A stretch of 64,000 nucleotides of DNA from Actinomycetota bacterium (GCA_018831265.1 JAHJCO010000024.1:1-64000), one strand, 5' to 3'; counted from the stretch's first letter, positions 8,390 through 17,003 are shown. Notes: generated from the letters alone by a model not told the origin. Translations and numbers: made by a program.

Positions 8390-10417
8390 ATGGATAACCT
8401 GAACCGTAGACCGAGGATAGGGGTCTACATCTGCCACTGCGGCATCAACATAGGCTCTGTGGTGGACGTGCCCGGACTGGTCGAGTACGCCTCCAGACTC
8501 CCAGGAGTGGTGGTAGCGCGCGAGTACACCTACATGTGCTCCGACCCGGGACAGAACCTGGTCAAGGAGGACATAAAGAACGAGGGCCTGAACCGCGTCA
8601 TCGTGGCCAGCTGCTCGCCGCGCATGCACGAGCCCACCTTCCGCAAGACGTTGAAAGAGGCCGGGCTCAACCCGTACTACCTGGAGATGGCCAACATCCG
8701 GGAGCAGTGCTCCTGGGTGCACCCCGACAAGGAGCAGGCCACCCACAAGGCCAGGAAGCTGGTCGAGGCCGCGGTGGTGAAGGCCATGCTCCTGGAGGCG
8801 CTGGAGGAGAAAGAGGTCGACGTCATTCCCGCGTGCCTGGTGATCGGCGCCGGCATCGCGGGCATCCAGGCATCCCTGGACATTGCCGACGCGGGGTTCA
8901 AGGTGTACCTGGTGGAGAAGACGCCCTCGGTGGGCGGACGCATGGCCCAGCTGGACAAGACGTTCCCCACCCTGGACTGCTCCGCCTGCATCCTGACGCC
9001 AAAGATGGTGGACGTCGCCAACCACCCCAACATCGAGCTGATGTCTTACTCCCAGCTCGAGTCGATAGAAGGTTACGTGGGCAACTTCAAGGCCACCGTT
9101 CGCAAGAAAGCGCGCTTCGTGAACTTCAACACCTGCACCGGTTGCGGAGTGTGCGCCGAGAACTGCAGGCTTGCCGGCCGCATACCCAACGAGTTCGACG
9201 AGAACATCGGCATGCGCGGCGCCATCTACCTGCCGTTCCCCCAGGCGGTGCCCGCCAAGTACACGATCGACCCGGAGCGTTGCCTGCAGCTCACCAAGGG
9301 CAAGTGCGGCAAGGAGGGCCCGGCGTGCGCCGCGGCCTGCGGACCGGGTAGCATCGACTTCGAGCAGGAGGACGAGCTTGTCGAGATCGAGATCGGCACG
9401 GTGATCGTGGCCACGGGCTACGACGTCTTCGACTGCACCAGGAAGCCCGAGTACGGCTGGGAGGACATCGACAACGTGATGACCGGCCTGGAGTTCGAGC
9501 GCCTGGTCTCGGCGTCCGGCCCCACCGGCGGCCACGTCATACTCGGCCGGGACAAGAAGGGCGAGGGCGGCTACGAGCCCAAGAAGGTGGCTTTCATCCA
9601 CTGCGTGGGCTCCCGCGACAAGTCGGTGGGCAACGAGTACTGCTCGCGCGTCTGCTGCATGTACCTGGCAAAGCAGGCCCACCTGGTACGGGACAAGCTG
9701 CCCGACGCGGATATCGCCGTCTTCTACATGGACGTGCGCGCGTTCGGCAAGGGCTTCGAGGAGTTCTACGATCGCGTGCGCCGCGAGGGTGTACGCTACA
9801 TCCGCGGCAACCCCTCGGAGATCTACCGAACCGGCGAAGACCACACCGTGGTGATAAAGGTCGAGGACACGCTCACCGGCACCCCGATGGAGTACGAGGC
9901 CGACCTGGTTGTCCTGGGCGTGGGCCTGGAGCCCCGCAGGGACGTGCGGGAGATAATCGACCTGTTCAAGCTGTCGCAGTCGACGGACGGCTTCTTCATG
10001 GAAGCGCACCCCAAGCTGCGCCCGGTGGACACCGCCTCCGACGGGGTCTACCTGGCCGGCTGCTGCCAGGGACCCAAGGACATACCCGACACCGTGGCCC
10101 AGGCCAAGGGCGCCGCGTCCAGCGCGCTCATCCTGATGGCGTACGGCAAGGTGAAGGTCGAGGCCCTGGTCAGCGTGGTCAGCCCGGACGAGTGCCGGGG
10201 CTGCGGCTTCTGCATGGAGGTATGCCCGTTCGGCGCTATCGAGCTGGTGGACCAGAACCGCATGGGTAACATCGTGCAGGTGGCCCAGGTCAACGAGGCG
10301 CTCTGCAAGGGCTGCGGGTCCTGCGCGGCGGCGTGCCTGTCCGGGGCCATCCAGCCCCGCTCGTTCAAGGACGAGCAGATACTGCCACAGATCGCAGTGC
10401 TAGGAGTGAGAATCTAG
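8390..10417 (+). CDS. hdrA: Heterodisulfide reductase subunit A (HdrA), flavin/Fe-S bifurcation subunit
   Basis: 675 residues with the full HdrA architecture. The N-terminus has 'GVYICHCGINIG'. An FAD-binding Rossmann motif (VIGAGIAGIQASLDIADAG) lies near residue 150, followed by the HdrA-specific 'LDCSACILTPKMV'. A 4Fe-4S motif lies near 246 (CTGCGVCAENC). Two C-terminal ferredoxin motifs lie near 603 (CGFCMEVCPFGAIEL) and 640 (CKGCGSCAAAC). In characterised complexes the HdrA flavin splits an electron pair between a low-potential ferredoxin and a higher-potential acceptor. An AGGAGG site lies upstream of the ATG, and the stop is directly followed by the mvhD start. No separate hdrB or hdrC is present; the fused protein at 5389 may take that place. 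Confidence 0.93.
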   Translation: MDNLNRRPRIGVYICHCGINIGSVVDVPGLVEYASRLPGVVVAREYTYMCSDPGQNLVKEDIKNEGLNRVIVASCSPRMHEPTFRKTLKEAGLNPYYLEMANIREQCSWVHPDKEQATHKARKLVEAAVVKAMLLEALEEKEVDVIPACLVIGAGIAGIQASLDIADAGFKVYLVEKTPSVGGRMAQLDKTFPTLDCSACILTPKMVDVANHPNIELMSYSQLESIEGYVGNFKATVRKKARFVNFNTCTGCGVCAENCRLAGRIPNEFDENIGMRGAIYLPFPQAVPAKYTIDPERCLQLTKGKCGKEGPACAAACGPGSIDFEQEDELVEIEIGTVIVATGYDVFDCTRKPEYGWEDIDNVMTGLEFERLVSASGPTGGHVILGRDKKGEGGYEPKKVAFIHCVGSRDKSVGNEYCSRVCCMYLAKQAHLVRDKLPDADIAVFYMDVRAFGKGFEEFYDRVRREGVRYIRGNPSEIYRTGEDHTVVIKVEDTLTGTPMEYEADLVVLGVGLEPRRDVREIIDLFKLSQSTDGFFMEAHPKLRPVDTASDGVYLAGCCQGPKDIPDTVAQAKGAASSALILMAYGKVKVEALVSVVSPDECRGCGFCMEVCPFGAIELVDQNRMGNIVQVAQVNEALCKGCGSCAAACLSGAIQPRSFKDEQILPQIAVLGVRI

Positions 10418-10852
10418 ATGAGTGCAGAAGAGTTCGAGCCCAACATTGTCGCCTTCCTGTGTAACTGGTGCTCTTACGCGGGGGCGGACCTTGCGGGGAC
10501 GTCCCGTACCCAGTACCTGCCCAACGTGAAGATAATCAGGGTGATGTGCTCGGGGAGGGTCAACCCCCTGTTCCTGGTGAACGCCCTGCAGCAGGGCGCC
10601 GACGGGGTGCTCATCTCCGGGTGCCACCCGGGCGACTGCCACTACATGGAGGGCAACTACTACGCCAGGCGGCGGTACACGTTGATGCACAAGCTGCTCG
10701 AGCACGTGGGAGTCGATCCCGGCCGCGTCAACATGAGCTGGGTTTCCGCCTCCGAGGGTGCCAAGTTCAAGGACGTCGTCGAGGACACCGTCACCAAGGC
10801 GAAAGAGGCCGGCCCCATGGAACAGTTCAGACGGAGGCGGATAAATTGGTAG
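10418..10852 (+). CDS. MvhD/FlxD-type [2Fe-2S] electron-transfer subunit
   Basis: 144 residues, typical for MvhD. The cysteines match the family: FLCNWCSYAGAD, MCSGRV, SGCHPGDCHY. MvhD proteins carry electrons from a hydrogenase or from Flx-type NADH oxidoreductase into HdrA. No hydrogenase is encoded next to it and Flx-like subunits follow, so the FlxD role is more likely. It abuts hdrA without a gap and overlaps the next gene by 7 bases. Confidence 0.92.
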   Translation: MSAEEFEPNIVAFLCNWCSYAGADLAGTSRTQYLPNVKIIRVMCSGRVNPLFLVNALQQGADGVLISGCHPGDCHYMEGNYYARRRYTLMHKLLEHVGVDPGRVNMSWVSASEGAKFKDVVEDTVTKAKEAGPMEQFRRRRINW

Positions 10853-11829
10853 ACGAGAGTAAGTTGAGGGAGAAGGCTGCCGAGGTCCTCGCTCGTGAGG
10901 ACGTGCGGCGCCTGATCGGCTGGAAGCGGGGGACCTACGGGTTCGAGGCCGCGCCGTGCGTCATCAAGGACGCCTCCGAGGCCGAGGCGCTGATCTTCGA
11001 CCCCACCTGCGTGCAGAACCCGGCCTCCTTCATAACCCTGGAGGAGAAGAAGCCGGTCCCGCGAGGGCAGGAGGCCGACACCCGCAAGATAGCGGTCATG
11101 GTCAAGGGCTGCGACTCGCGGGCGATCGTGCAGCAGCTGGTGGAGAAGGCGTACGACCGCGACCACGTGATCGTGCTGGGTATCCCCTGCCTGGGAGTGA
11201 TCGACCGTCGCAAGGCCGCCGCCCTGTTCGGCGACGTCGCCTCGCAGGTCTCCGCGAAGGTGGACGCCGAGAAGGTCGCCGTGGACGTCGGCGGCGACGT
11301 GAAGACGGTCGACCGCAAGGACATCCTGATGGACAAGTGCCTGCGGTGCCGCTACCCCAACCCGCTGGTCTACGACGAGCTCCTGGCCGACGAGGTCGAG
11401 AAGTGGGCGGGAGACGAGTTCGCCGACGTCGGCGAGTTCGAGGGGCAGTCGCCTGAGGAGAAGTGGGCGTTCTGGGAGGAGCAGTTCAGCAAGTGCATCC
11501 GCTGCTACTCCTGCCGCAACGTGTGCCCCATGTGCTACTGCGTGGAGTGCGTGGTGACCAAGCTGCAGCCGCAGTGGACGCGCCGCGCCACCGATATCAG
11601 CGAGAACACCGTCTATCACATACAGCGCGCCTGGCACCTCGCCGGCCGTTGCATCGAGTGTATGGAATGCCAGAGGGTCTGCCCGGTGGACATCCCCATC
11701 ATGACGCTCAACCGCAAGCTGACGCGTGACGTCAAGGAGATGTTCGAGTACGAGCCGGGTGTGGACGTCGAGGCGCAGCCGCTCCTCGCCAGCTACAACC
11801 CCCAGGACCCCGAAGACTTCATCATGTAG
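10846..11829 (+). CDS. FlxC/FrhB-like Fe-S protein with two C-terminal 4Fe-4S clusters
   Basis: 327 residues from a TTG at 10846, preceded at good distance by GGAGG and overlapping the mvhD stop by 7 bases. An F420-hydrogenase-beta-like region is followed by CLRCRYPNP near 164, then CIRCYSCRNVCPMCYC near 216 and CIECMECQRVCPVDIP near 268. This layout matches the 4Fe-4S subunit FlxC of the FlxABCD-HdrABC complexes of sulfate reducers and fermenters (established family knowledge). It is likely an electron wire between the flavin subunit encoded downstream and MvhD/HdrA. Confidence 0.8.
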   Translation: MVDESKLREKAAEVLAREDVRRLIGWKRGTYGFEAAPCVIKDASEAEALIFDPTCVQNPASFITLEEKKPVPRGQEADTRKIAVMVKGCDSRAIVQQLVEKAYDRDHVIVLGIPCLGVIDRRKAAALFGDVASQVSAKVDAEKVAVDVGGDVKTVDRKDILMDKCLRCRYPNPLVYDELLADEVEKWAGDEFADVGEFEGQSPEEKWAFWEEQFSKCIRCYSCRNVCPMCYCVECVVTKLQPQWTRRATDISENTVYHIQRAWHLAGRCIECMECQRVCPVDIPIMTLNRKLTRDVKEMFEYEPGVDVEAQPLLASYNPQDPEDFIM

Positions 11830-11840
11830 GTGGGTGACGC

Positions 11841-12881
11841 ATGGGAGATTACAAGTTCGCTAAGACCAAGCTGGCCGAGGTCATCGGCGCCATGTCCGAC
11901 TACCAGGTCGTCGCGCCGGTGGAGAGCGGCGAGGTAGTGCGGTTCGCGGTCGTCGACGACCCGGCGAAGGTGACGCTGGAGTTCTCCAACACCAACGTGC
12001 CCCCCAAGGAGCTGATGTTCCCCGAGACCGAGACGCTGTTCCGCTTCAGGCTGGGCGGGACCGACCTCGAGCCCGAGGTGCCCGACGCGGCCGCCAGGAG
12101 GGCGGTGTTCGGCATCAGGCCCTGCGACGCGATGGCCTATACCATCGTCGAGAAGCTCTATAACTGGGACTTCCCCGACCCGTACTTCAACAACCGGCGC
12201 GAGGCTACGACCCTGGTGGGCTACGCGTGTGCCGAGCCGTGCGCCAACTGCTTCTGCCCTTCGCTTGGCGGCGGGCCGGGCTCCGAGAAAGGGCTCGACT
12301 CGATCGCTTTCGACCTGGGCGACACGATGTACCTGAAGACCCTGACGGACAAGGGTGAGGAGCTGGTGAAGGCACTCGGCGGCGTGCTGGAGAGCGCGGG
12401 CGAGGCTGAGGCCAGGGCCGCGGCGAAGCAGGTCGAGGAGGCCGAGGGGAAGATCCGGCGGTCGATAGACACCGAGGGCATCGCCGAGCACCTGCCGGAG
12501 CTGTACGGCCACCCGTTCTGGGAGCAGTTCTCGGACCGCTGCCTCTCCTGCGGGATATGCACCTTCCTCTGTCCCACCTGCCACTGCTTCGACATCCAGG
12601 ACGAGAGCGAGGGCCTGGACGCCCGCCGGGCGCGCATGTGGGACACCTGCATGTTCTCCGAGTACAGCCTCCACGCCTCGGGGCACAACCCGAGGCCTAC
12701 ACGCAAGGAGCGCACCTGCAACCGTGTGAGCCACAAGTATTCGTTCTTCCCGACCAATTTCGACGCCATAGCCTGCGTCGGTTGCGGGCGGTGCATCAAC
12801 TACTGCCCGGTCAACATCGACCTGTTGGACATCCTGGAGAAGTCGAAGCAGGCTGACGCCAAGGAGGCTCAAGACGCATGA
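11841..12881 (+). CDS. FlxB/AsrA-like ferredoxin-domain subunit
   Basis: 346 residues; resembles the FlxB/AsrA/HydB group of Fe-S subunits. The N-terminal part contains GIRPCDAMAYTIVEK and 'EPCANCFCPSLGGGPG'. Two 4Fe-4S motifs are at about 233 (CLSCGICTFLCPTCHCF) and 311 (CVGCGRCINYCPVN). In sulfite-reductase and hydrogenase complexes this family shuttles electrons between the FAD/NAD subunit and the catalytic partner. It overlaps the next gene by 4 bases (ATGA). No sulfite-reductase catalytic subunit is encoded here, so an AsrABC role is less likely than an Flx role. Confidence 0.82.
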   Translation: MGDYKFAKTKLAEVIGAMSDYQVVAPVESGEVVRFAVVDDPAKVTLEFSNTNVPPKELMFPETETLFRFRLGGTDLEPEVPDAAARRAVFGIRPCDAMAYTIVEKLYNWDFPDPYFNNRREATTLVGYACAEPCANCFCPSLGGGPGSEKGLDSIAFDLGDTMYLKTLTDKGEELVKALGGVLESAGEAEARAAAKQVEEAEGKIRRSIDTEGIAEHLPELYGHPFWEQFSDRCLSCGICTFLCPTCHCFDIQDESEGLDARRARMWDTCMFSEYSLHASGHNPRPTRKERTCNRVSHKYSFFPTNFDAIACVGCGRCINYCPVNIDLLDILEKSKQADAKEAQDA

Positions 12882-13723
12882 TGGACGATACCAACCCCTA
12901 CCTTCCCTATACGGCGAAGATACTGGAGGCCTGGTTCGAGACGCCCGGCGACCGGTGCATAAAGACGTTCAAGGTATCCTTCGAAGACGAGAAGGTCCGG
13001 GACACCTGGAGCCACCGTCCCGGCCAGTGCGCCATGGTAGGCCGCCTGGGCACCGGCGAGTCGATGTTCTGCATCTCCTCCTCGCCGACCGAGGAGGGCT
13101 ACCTGCGGTTCTCCATCATGCGGGCGGGCAAGAACACCGCGGCCCTCCACGAGCTGGAGGCGGGCGATACGATGACCGTCCGGGGCCCGCTGGGCAACAG
13201 CTTCCCCGTCGAGGAGTGGGAGGGCAAGAACATCATCACCATCGGCGGCGGCATCGGGCAGGCGCCGCTGCGGCCGGTCATCAACTACATCAGGGCCAAC
13301 AAGGACTCCTACGGCGACCTCACGGTGCTGTACGGGGCGAGGACCTCGGAGGACCACTGCTTCAAGGGCGAGTTCGAGGAGTTCTTCAGCGAGGGAACGA
13401 CCTGCCACCTCTCGGTGGACGTCGAGGAAGAGAAATGGCCCCACTTCGTGGGCTTCGTGCCGACACTGCTGATGGAGGTCTCCCCAAGCCCGGACAACGC
13501 CATAGCGGTGACCTGCGGGCCGCCTGTCATGATCAACTTCGTGGTGCAGAACCTTGAGAAGCTGGGCTTCGCCCCCGAGCAGATCTACACCACGCTCGAG
13601 GAGCGCATGAAGTGCGGCATCGGCAAGTGCGGTCGCTGCAACATCGGCAACCTGTACGTCTGCAAGGACGGGCCTGTTTTCAGCTACGCGACGCTGAAGA
13701 AGATACCGGAGGCCTTCGCCTGA
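12878..13723 (+). CDS. FlxA-like FAD/NAD(P)-binding oxidoreductase
   Basis: 281 residues of the ferredoxin-NADP reductase-like family found in PyrK, AsrB, HydG and FlxA. A flavin-binding barrel (GQCAMVGRLG) is followed by the NAD motif 'TIGGGIGQAPLRPVINYI' near residue 120. A C-terminal [2Fe-2S] site has CGIGKCGRCNIG and a following VCKDGPVF. It would be the entry or exit point for NAD(P)H electrons in the complex. It is the last gene of the operon; a strong terminator starts 23 bases after the stop. Confidence 0.88.
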   Translation: MMDDTNPYLPYTAKILEAWFETPGDRCIKTFKVSFEDEKVRDTWSHRPGQCAMVGRLGTGESMFCISSSPTEEGYLRFSIMRAGKNTAALHELEAGDTMTVRGPLGNSFPVEEWEGKNIITIGGGIGQAPLRPVINYIRANKDSYGDLTVLYGARTSEDHCFKGEFEEFFSEGTTCHLSVDVEEEKWPHFVGFVPTLLMEVSPSPDNAIAVTCGPPVMINFVVQNLEKLGFAPEQIYTTLEERMKCGIGKCGRCNIGNLYVCKDGPVFSYATLKKIPEAFA

Positions 13724-13745
13724 TAACGGGATAGTGATCGATGAG

Positions 13746-13770
13746 AGCGGGCCGGAACGGCCCGCTTTTT
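13746..13770 (+). terminator. Rho-independent terminator of the hdr/etf/flx operon
   Basis: AGCGGGCC and GGCCCGCT form a perfect 8-bp stem around a 5-base loop (ggaac), followed directly by a run of T. Confidence 0.92.
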
Positions 13771-13787
13771 CTTGCCCCCTCACCCTA

Positions 13788-13810
13788 CCCTCTCCCCCAG
13801 GGGGAGAGGG
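13788..13810. repeat. Perfect palindrome CCCTCTCCCCC-a-GGGGGAGAGGG
   Basis: Two 11-base arms around a single central base, placed right after the terminator. It resembles short G/C palindromes scattered in many genomes. No function can be assigned. Confidence 0.75.
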
Positions 13811-13872
13811 TTGTAATAGATAGGAACCCTCGAGCGTCTATATGTTTGAAGGACGCAGAGAGGGTGGTTGAG

Positions 13873-14067
13873 ATGGACAGGCAGATAAAGCTCCTGACAC
13901 CGGAGGACGTGGCAACCAGGCTGGCCATCCCGCCGGCGCTGGTGAGGAACCTCATCGAGCAAGGGACCATTCCCGCCATGCTCATTGACGGGAGCTACCT
14001 GACGTCCGAACTGCAGCTCGCCTGCTTCCAGCAGTCCCACCCGAACCTGCTCAAAGCCGCCGTCTAG
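13873..14067 (+). CDS. Small excisionase/helix-turn-helix-like protein
   Basis: 64 residues from the ATG at 13873, with AGAGAGGG upstream; an in-frame TTG at about 13843 is an alternative start. The sequence reads like a winged-helix DNA-binding domain of the HTH_17/excisionase type: LTPEDVATRLAIPPALVRNL is the helix-turn-helix, followed by 'IDGSYLTSE' as the wing. It lies alone between the operon terminator and repeats, so no regulated target can be named. Confidence 0.55.
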   Translation: MDRQIKLLTPEDVATRLAIPPALVRNLIEQGTIPAMLIDGSYLTSELQLACFQQSHPNLLKAAV

Positions 14068-14075
14068 CCTGAAAG

Positions 14076-14098
14076 AATACCTCAGACCACTTCTTTCA
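14076..14098. repeat. Hairpin family B, TGAAAGAA arms around CCTCAGACCA
   Basis: TGAAAGAA and TTCTTTCA arms enclose a loop containing ACCTCAGACCA. The same arms and core occur at 39460 and 52478. Confidence 0.7.
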
Positions 14099-14118
14099 CC
14101 ATCCTCCCTCGCACTGCC

Positions 14119-14153
14119 CTGAATAGAATGGTGCCTGGCACCATTCTATTCAG
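14119..14153. repeat. Hairpin family A, 17-bp arms around a TGCCTGGCA centre
   Basis: CTGAATAGAATGGTGCC, one central T, then the perfect reverse complement. The centre shares TGCCTGRC with the other family A hairpins, but the arms are unique to this place. It lies directly upstream of the radical-SAM gene. Confidence 0.85.
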
Positions 14154-14166
14154 TTACCATGTACTC

Positions 14167-15057
14167 ATGATGAACGATCAGCAATACCCCGCCGCCATGG
14201 TGAACATCACCAACCGGTGCACGCTGCGCTGCAGGCACTGCTTCGTGTTCCGCGAGGAGAACCCCAACGACCCCCGAGGCGAGATGGACACGGCGACCAT
14301 GCTGGAGAAGCTCGCAGGGCTGAAGGAGAGGCACGGGATACATACCATGCTCTGGATGGGTGGCGAGCCGCTACTGCGCCCGGACGTGCTCGAGGAGGGC
14401 GTCCGGCTGTTCCCGAGGAACCACATAACCACCAACGGGACGCTCGACCTCATCGACTTCGGCCGGACCGACGACGATGCCGACCGGGAGGACATATACG
14501 TCGTCTCCATCGACGGGCCGCCGGAGCTCAACGATTCTATCCGGGGAGCCGGCTGCTTCGAGAAGGTCATGCGAACGCTCAGCCGGGTCCCCGAACGGTT
14601 CGGCCCGAAGGCGATGTGCCAGTGCGTGGTGACCAGGGCGAACGAGGGGGCCCTCGACGAACTGGTAGAGCTGCTCCGTCCCACGCGGCTGGAGGGCATG
14701 GCCTTCTCCTTCTACGTCCCCCGGAAGGACGACGACTCCGACCTCACCTGGGGCTCTCTCGAGCGGCGCGACGAGGCCGTCCGCAAGGTGATGCGACTCA
14801 AGGAAAGACACCCGGAGTTCGTGTGGAACAATCAGCGCAGCCTGGAATTGATGCTCTCACCGTTCTCGAAGCGGGTCACCGACAACTGCCCGTCCAGGAG
14901 ATTCGTGCTGCCCCTCTACCTTGATGGCGACGAGTTCGTCATCCCTCACTGCTGCTACGGGAACGACGTCGACTGCGACCTGTGCGGAGCCTGGGTCGTG
15001 TTCTACATCGCGGCGCTCCTGGAGCGCGCCGGGGTCGAGCACTACTCCACAAGCTAG
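14167..15057 (+). CDS. Radical SAM protein with extra C-terminal cysteines
   Basis: 296 residues from the ATG at 14167 (14170 is an equal alternative); no good ribosome site is visible, and an earlier in-frame ATG lies inside the preceding palindrome. The radical-SAM 4Fe-4S motif CTLRCRHC lies at residues 18-25, followed by WMGGEPLLRPD, the glycine-rich GGE motif. The C-terminal cysteines NCPSRR and PHCCYGNDVDCDLC suggest an auxiliary Fe-S cluster, as in the SPASM/twitch enzymes. The substrate is unknown, and no peptide or partner gene is evident beside it. Confidence 0.85.
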   Translation: MMNDQQYPAAMVNITNRCTLRCRHCFVFREENPNDPRGEMDTATMLEKLAGLKERHGIHTMLWMGGEPLLRPDVLEEGVRLFPRNHITTNGTLDLIDFGRTDDDADREDIYVVSIDGPPELNDSIRGAGCFEKVMRTLSRVPERFGPKAMCQCVVTRANEGALDELVELLRPTRLEGMAFSFYVPRKDDDSDLTWGSLERRDEAVRKVMRLKERHPEFVWNNQRSLELMLSPFSKRVTDNCPSRRFVLPLYLDGDEFVIPHCCYGNDVDCDLCGAWVVFYIAALLERAGVEHYSTS

Positions 15058-15194
15058 ATAGCTTCGAACCGTAGGGCATGCCTCTGGAGCCCTGATTCAG
15101 CCGTGCTTCGCTCACTTGATTGTTCTGCTTTGGGATGCTAGAATCAGCTTGTACTGCTATTTTGCTTGACTCCTTGATGCTCGGGGGGTAACCT

Positions 15195-15656
15195 GTGTAC
15201 AGCAACAATGCTTCTGAACACCCCGGGATTGCCGGTTGCTGGCAAGCCCGGGATTTTCTTTATGACAGTCACCGCGGCCGGGATCGGCTTTCGATCTTCA
15301 TCGATGGCAGCAATTTCTATCATTCTCTGAAAGCAGTCTGTGGCCGAACGGATCTGGATTATCGCTCATTCGTGCGTCTCCTTGAGGTGGGCCAGCATTC
15401 CAGACAACGGTTGATCACAGCCGTCCACTTCTATACTGCTGTGGCGTTTTCGGGCGTCCGTCCACAAGTCTACTCAAGCCAACAGCGGTTCCTGCACTAT
15501 CTGCGGGGCATCACGAATCCGCCGTTTCTTGTGCAGCGTGTTGAGCTGGCGGTGCTCAAGAGTACCACCAGGAAGAGCGGATACCATCTATTACGGGAAG
15601 TGGACTGGACTCATTACGTGGAACCTGAGCTGCTCCGCTGGCACCGGGCTGGATAA
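15195..15656 (+). pseudogene. NYN-domain nuclease-like protein, probably truncated
   Basis: 153 residues from a GTG with GGGGGG upstream. 'LSIFIDGSNFYHSLK' and 'DLDYRSFV' are the N-terminal signature of NYN (LabA/PIN-like) RNases; F-Y-T-A and QQRFLHYLRGI follow as in the family. The second half of the domain, with the conserved 'GVDV' and 'SGDSDF' acidic motifs, is missing and replaced by an unrelated tail ending next to the converging gene. G+C looks lower than in the neighbours, hinting at transfer followed by decay. Confidence 0.6.
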
Positions 15657-16544
15657 TCAGGCTTTGACCAGGGTGTGCTCGTCGGTGTCCGGGGTGGCCG
15701 GCACCTCGCCCGCGCACTTCCTGCCGCTGAAGAACATGATGGAGTTTATCTTGCGGGTGACCACCTTCTTGATGCCGCGCCCGTCCAGCATCCCGAGGAA
15801 CTGCTCCTCGGTATAGAACGGCCCGGAGAACCAGCCCAGCCAGGCTCCGACGCGCCCGAGCAGTAAATCGGTGGTCAGCCTCTCCCCTTTCACGTACATG
15901 GAGCCCGCGAACTTCCCGTTGGGCTTGAGGACCCTGACCAGCTCTTCCAGGCAGCGCTCGGGCTCGGGGAGGGAGCCGAACCCGTTCATGGAGAGCACGC
16001 CGGTGAAGGACGCGTCCGAGAACGGCAGGCTCCGCGCGTCCGTGCGGACCAGCATCACGTTGCCGAAGTCCTCGGCCCTTACCTTTTCGAGGGCGGCCTC
16101 CAGCATGCGGCGGTTGTAATCGGCGGCTATGAACTCCAGGTTGGGCTGCAGGCTGTACTCCCCCGCGGTGAACACCCCGGTGCCGACCGGGATGTCGAGG
16201 AAGTACCCGGGTTCGCAGTCCGAGGCGACGCTGTCCAGCAGCTCGAACATCAGCGGGATGAACTTGTTGGTGCCCCACATGACCTGGCCCATGAAGCGAT
16301 CGAACGCCCCGGCCGCGGTGACGTTCTTCTCGTACGAGCGCCCCGCTCTGCGCCCGAACGCGCGGTCCACCTTGCGCTGGCGCTCTTCCTCCTCGCCCTG
16401 GATCATGTCGGCTATCTCGTCCTTGACCCTGTAGGTGTGAAGGACCGGGCCCGTGCAGCAGTATGAGTAGACCTTGGGGCGGTAGCGCATCTCCGATCCA
16501 CACGCGGGGCAGCGGAGCAGGTGGGACAGCCTCTCGTGGTTCAA
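15657..16544 (-). CDS. Class I SAM-dependent methyltransferase with N-terminal zinc-ribbon
   Basis: 295 residues. The N-terminus has RCPACGSEM and YCCTG, a likely zinc ribbon as in RlmA-type and other methyltransferases with Trm112-like heads. Motif I (FLDIPVGTGVFT, near residue 115), 'DARSLPFSDASFTGV' and 'VLKPNGKFAGSMY' mark the methyltransferase domain. The substrate is unknown. The start overlaps the stop of the upstream small membrane protein by 4 bases, so the two are co-translated. Confidence 0.85.
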   Translation of the reverse strand: MNHERLSHLLRCPACGSEMRYRPKVYSYCCTGPVLHTYRVKDEIADMIQGEEEERQRKVDRAFGRRAGRSYEKNVTAAGAFDRFMGQVMWGTNKFIPLMFELLDSVASDCEPGYFLDIPVGTGVFTAGEYSLQPNLEFIAADYNRRMLEAALEKVRAEDFGNVMLVRTDARSLPFSDASFTGVLSMNGFGSLPEPERCLEELVRVLKPNGKFAGSMYVKGERLTTDLLLGRVGAWLGWFSGPFYTEEQFLGMLDGRGIKKVVTRKINSIMFFSGRKCAGEVPATPDTDEHTLVKA

Positions 16545-16819
16545 GATCCGTCACCTCCCTCCGGTTCGTCCGAGGTCTCCAGCTGCGCCTCCAGGGTATC
16601 CTGGCGCTCTCGCTGGCGGAGCGCCTGGTTCATCATCAGGGCGCCGAATATGAATCCGCCCATCGCGAGGAAGAGGGCGGGCAGGTCTCTCCTGATTATC
16701 AGCATGACCAGCAGGGAGACTCCGAGCGCGAACAGCCCGAGGGCGGCAAGCAGGTAGATGACCTTGTAGATCCTCGCCCTGCGCAGCTCCTCACTCAAGC
16801 TCCCCTCTGGCCGGGCCAT
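16541..16819 (-). CDS. Small two-helix membrane protein
   Basis: 92 residues from an ATG with AAGGTAGG upstream. Two hydrophobic helices (about residues 19-41 and 46-64) are separated by a short basic turn (IIRRDLPALF). The tail is charged and acidic. It is the first gene of a two-gene unit with the methyltransferase. I recognise no family. Confidence 0.7.
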   Translation of the reverse strand: MARPEGSLSEELRRARIYKVIYLLAALGLFALGVSLLVMLIIRRDLPALFLAMGGFIFGALMMNQALRQRERQDTLEAQLETSDEPEGGDGS

Positions 16820-17003
16820 CGCCTACCTTTTCCTAGAGATCGGAGGTCCAAAGTCTGCGCTTACCTGCAAACTAATAGTCCCCGCCGGGGGGTGCAAAAC
16901 CCTTTGCCCGGGCGGGCGGACATCCCCGGGCGGGGCCGGGCGGGGCGTGGCGCCTCGCGGGAGGTCGGCGGCCACCCGCGGAGCCGCCCCCGGCGGCCTG
17001 GCG

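Noticed and set aside
7271..10009. Very long open antisense frames (also 5359-6663, 17031-18581, 21849-23237, 25964-27352, 44385-46475, 48141-50330, 54973-56901 on the minus strand)
   Set aside because: They lie opposite well-identified genes, have compositions rich in Val/Ala/Gly/His/Arg typical of GC-skewed shadows, and no ribosome sites or domains.
11841..13723. Anaerobic sulfite reductase AsrAB
   Set aside because: The subunits resemble AsrA and AsrB, but no AsrC or siroheme reductase is present, and the genes are fused to an HdrA/MvhD operon.
15061..15190. A tRNA-like fold
   Set aside because: Isolated TTCGA-type words occur, but no complete acceptor stem, anticodon arm and T-arm line up here or elsewhere in the window.
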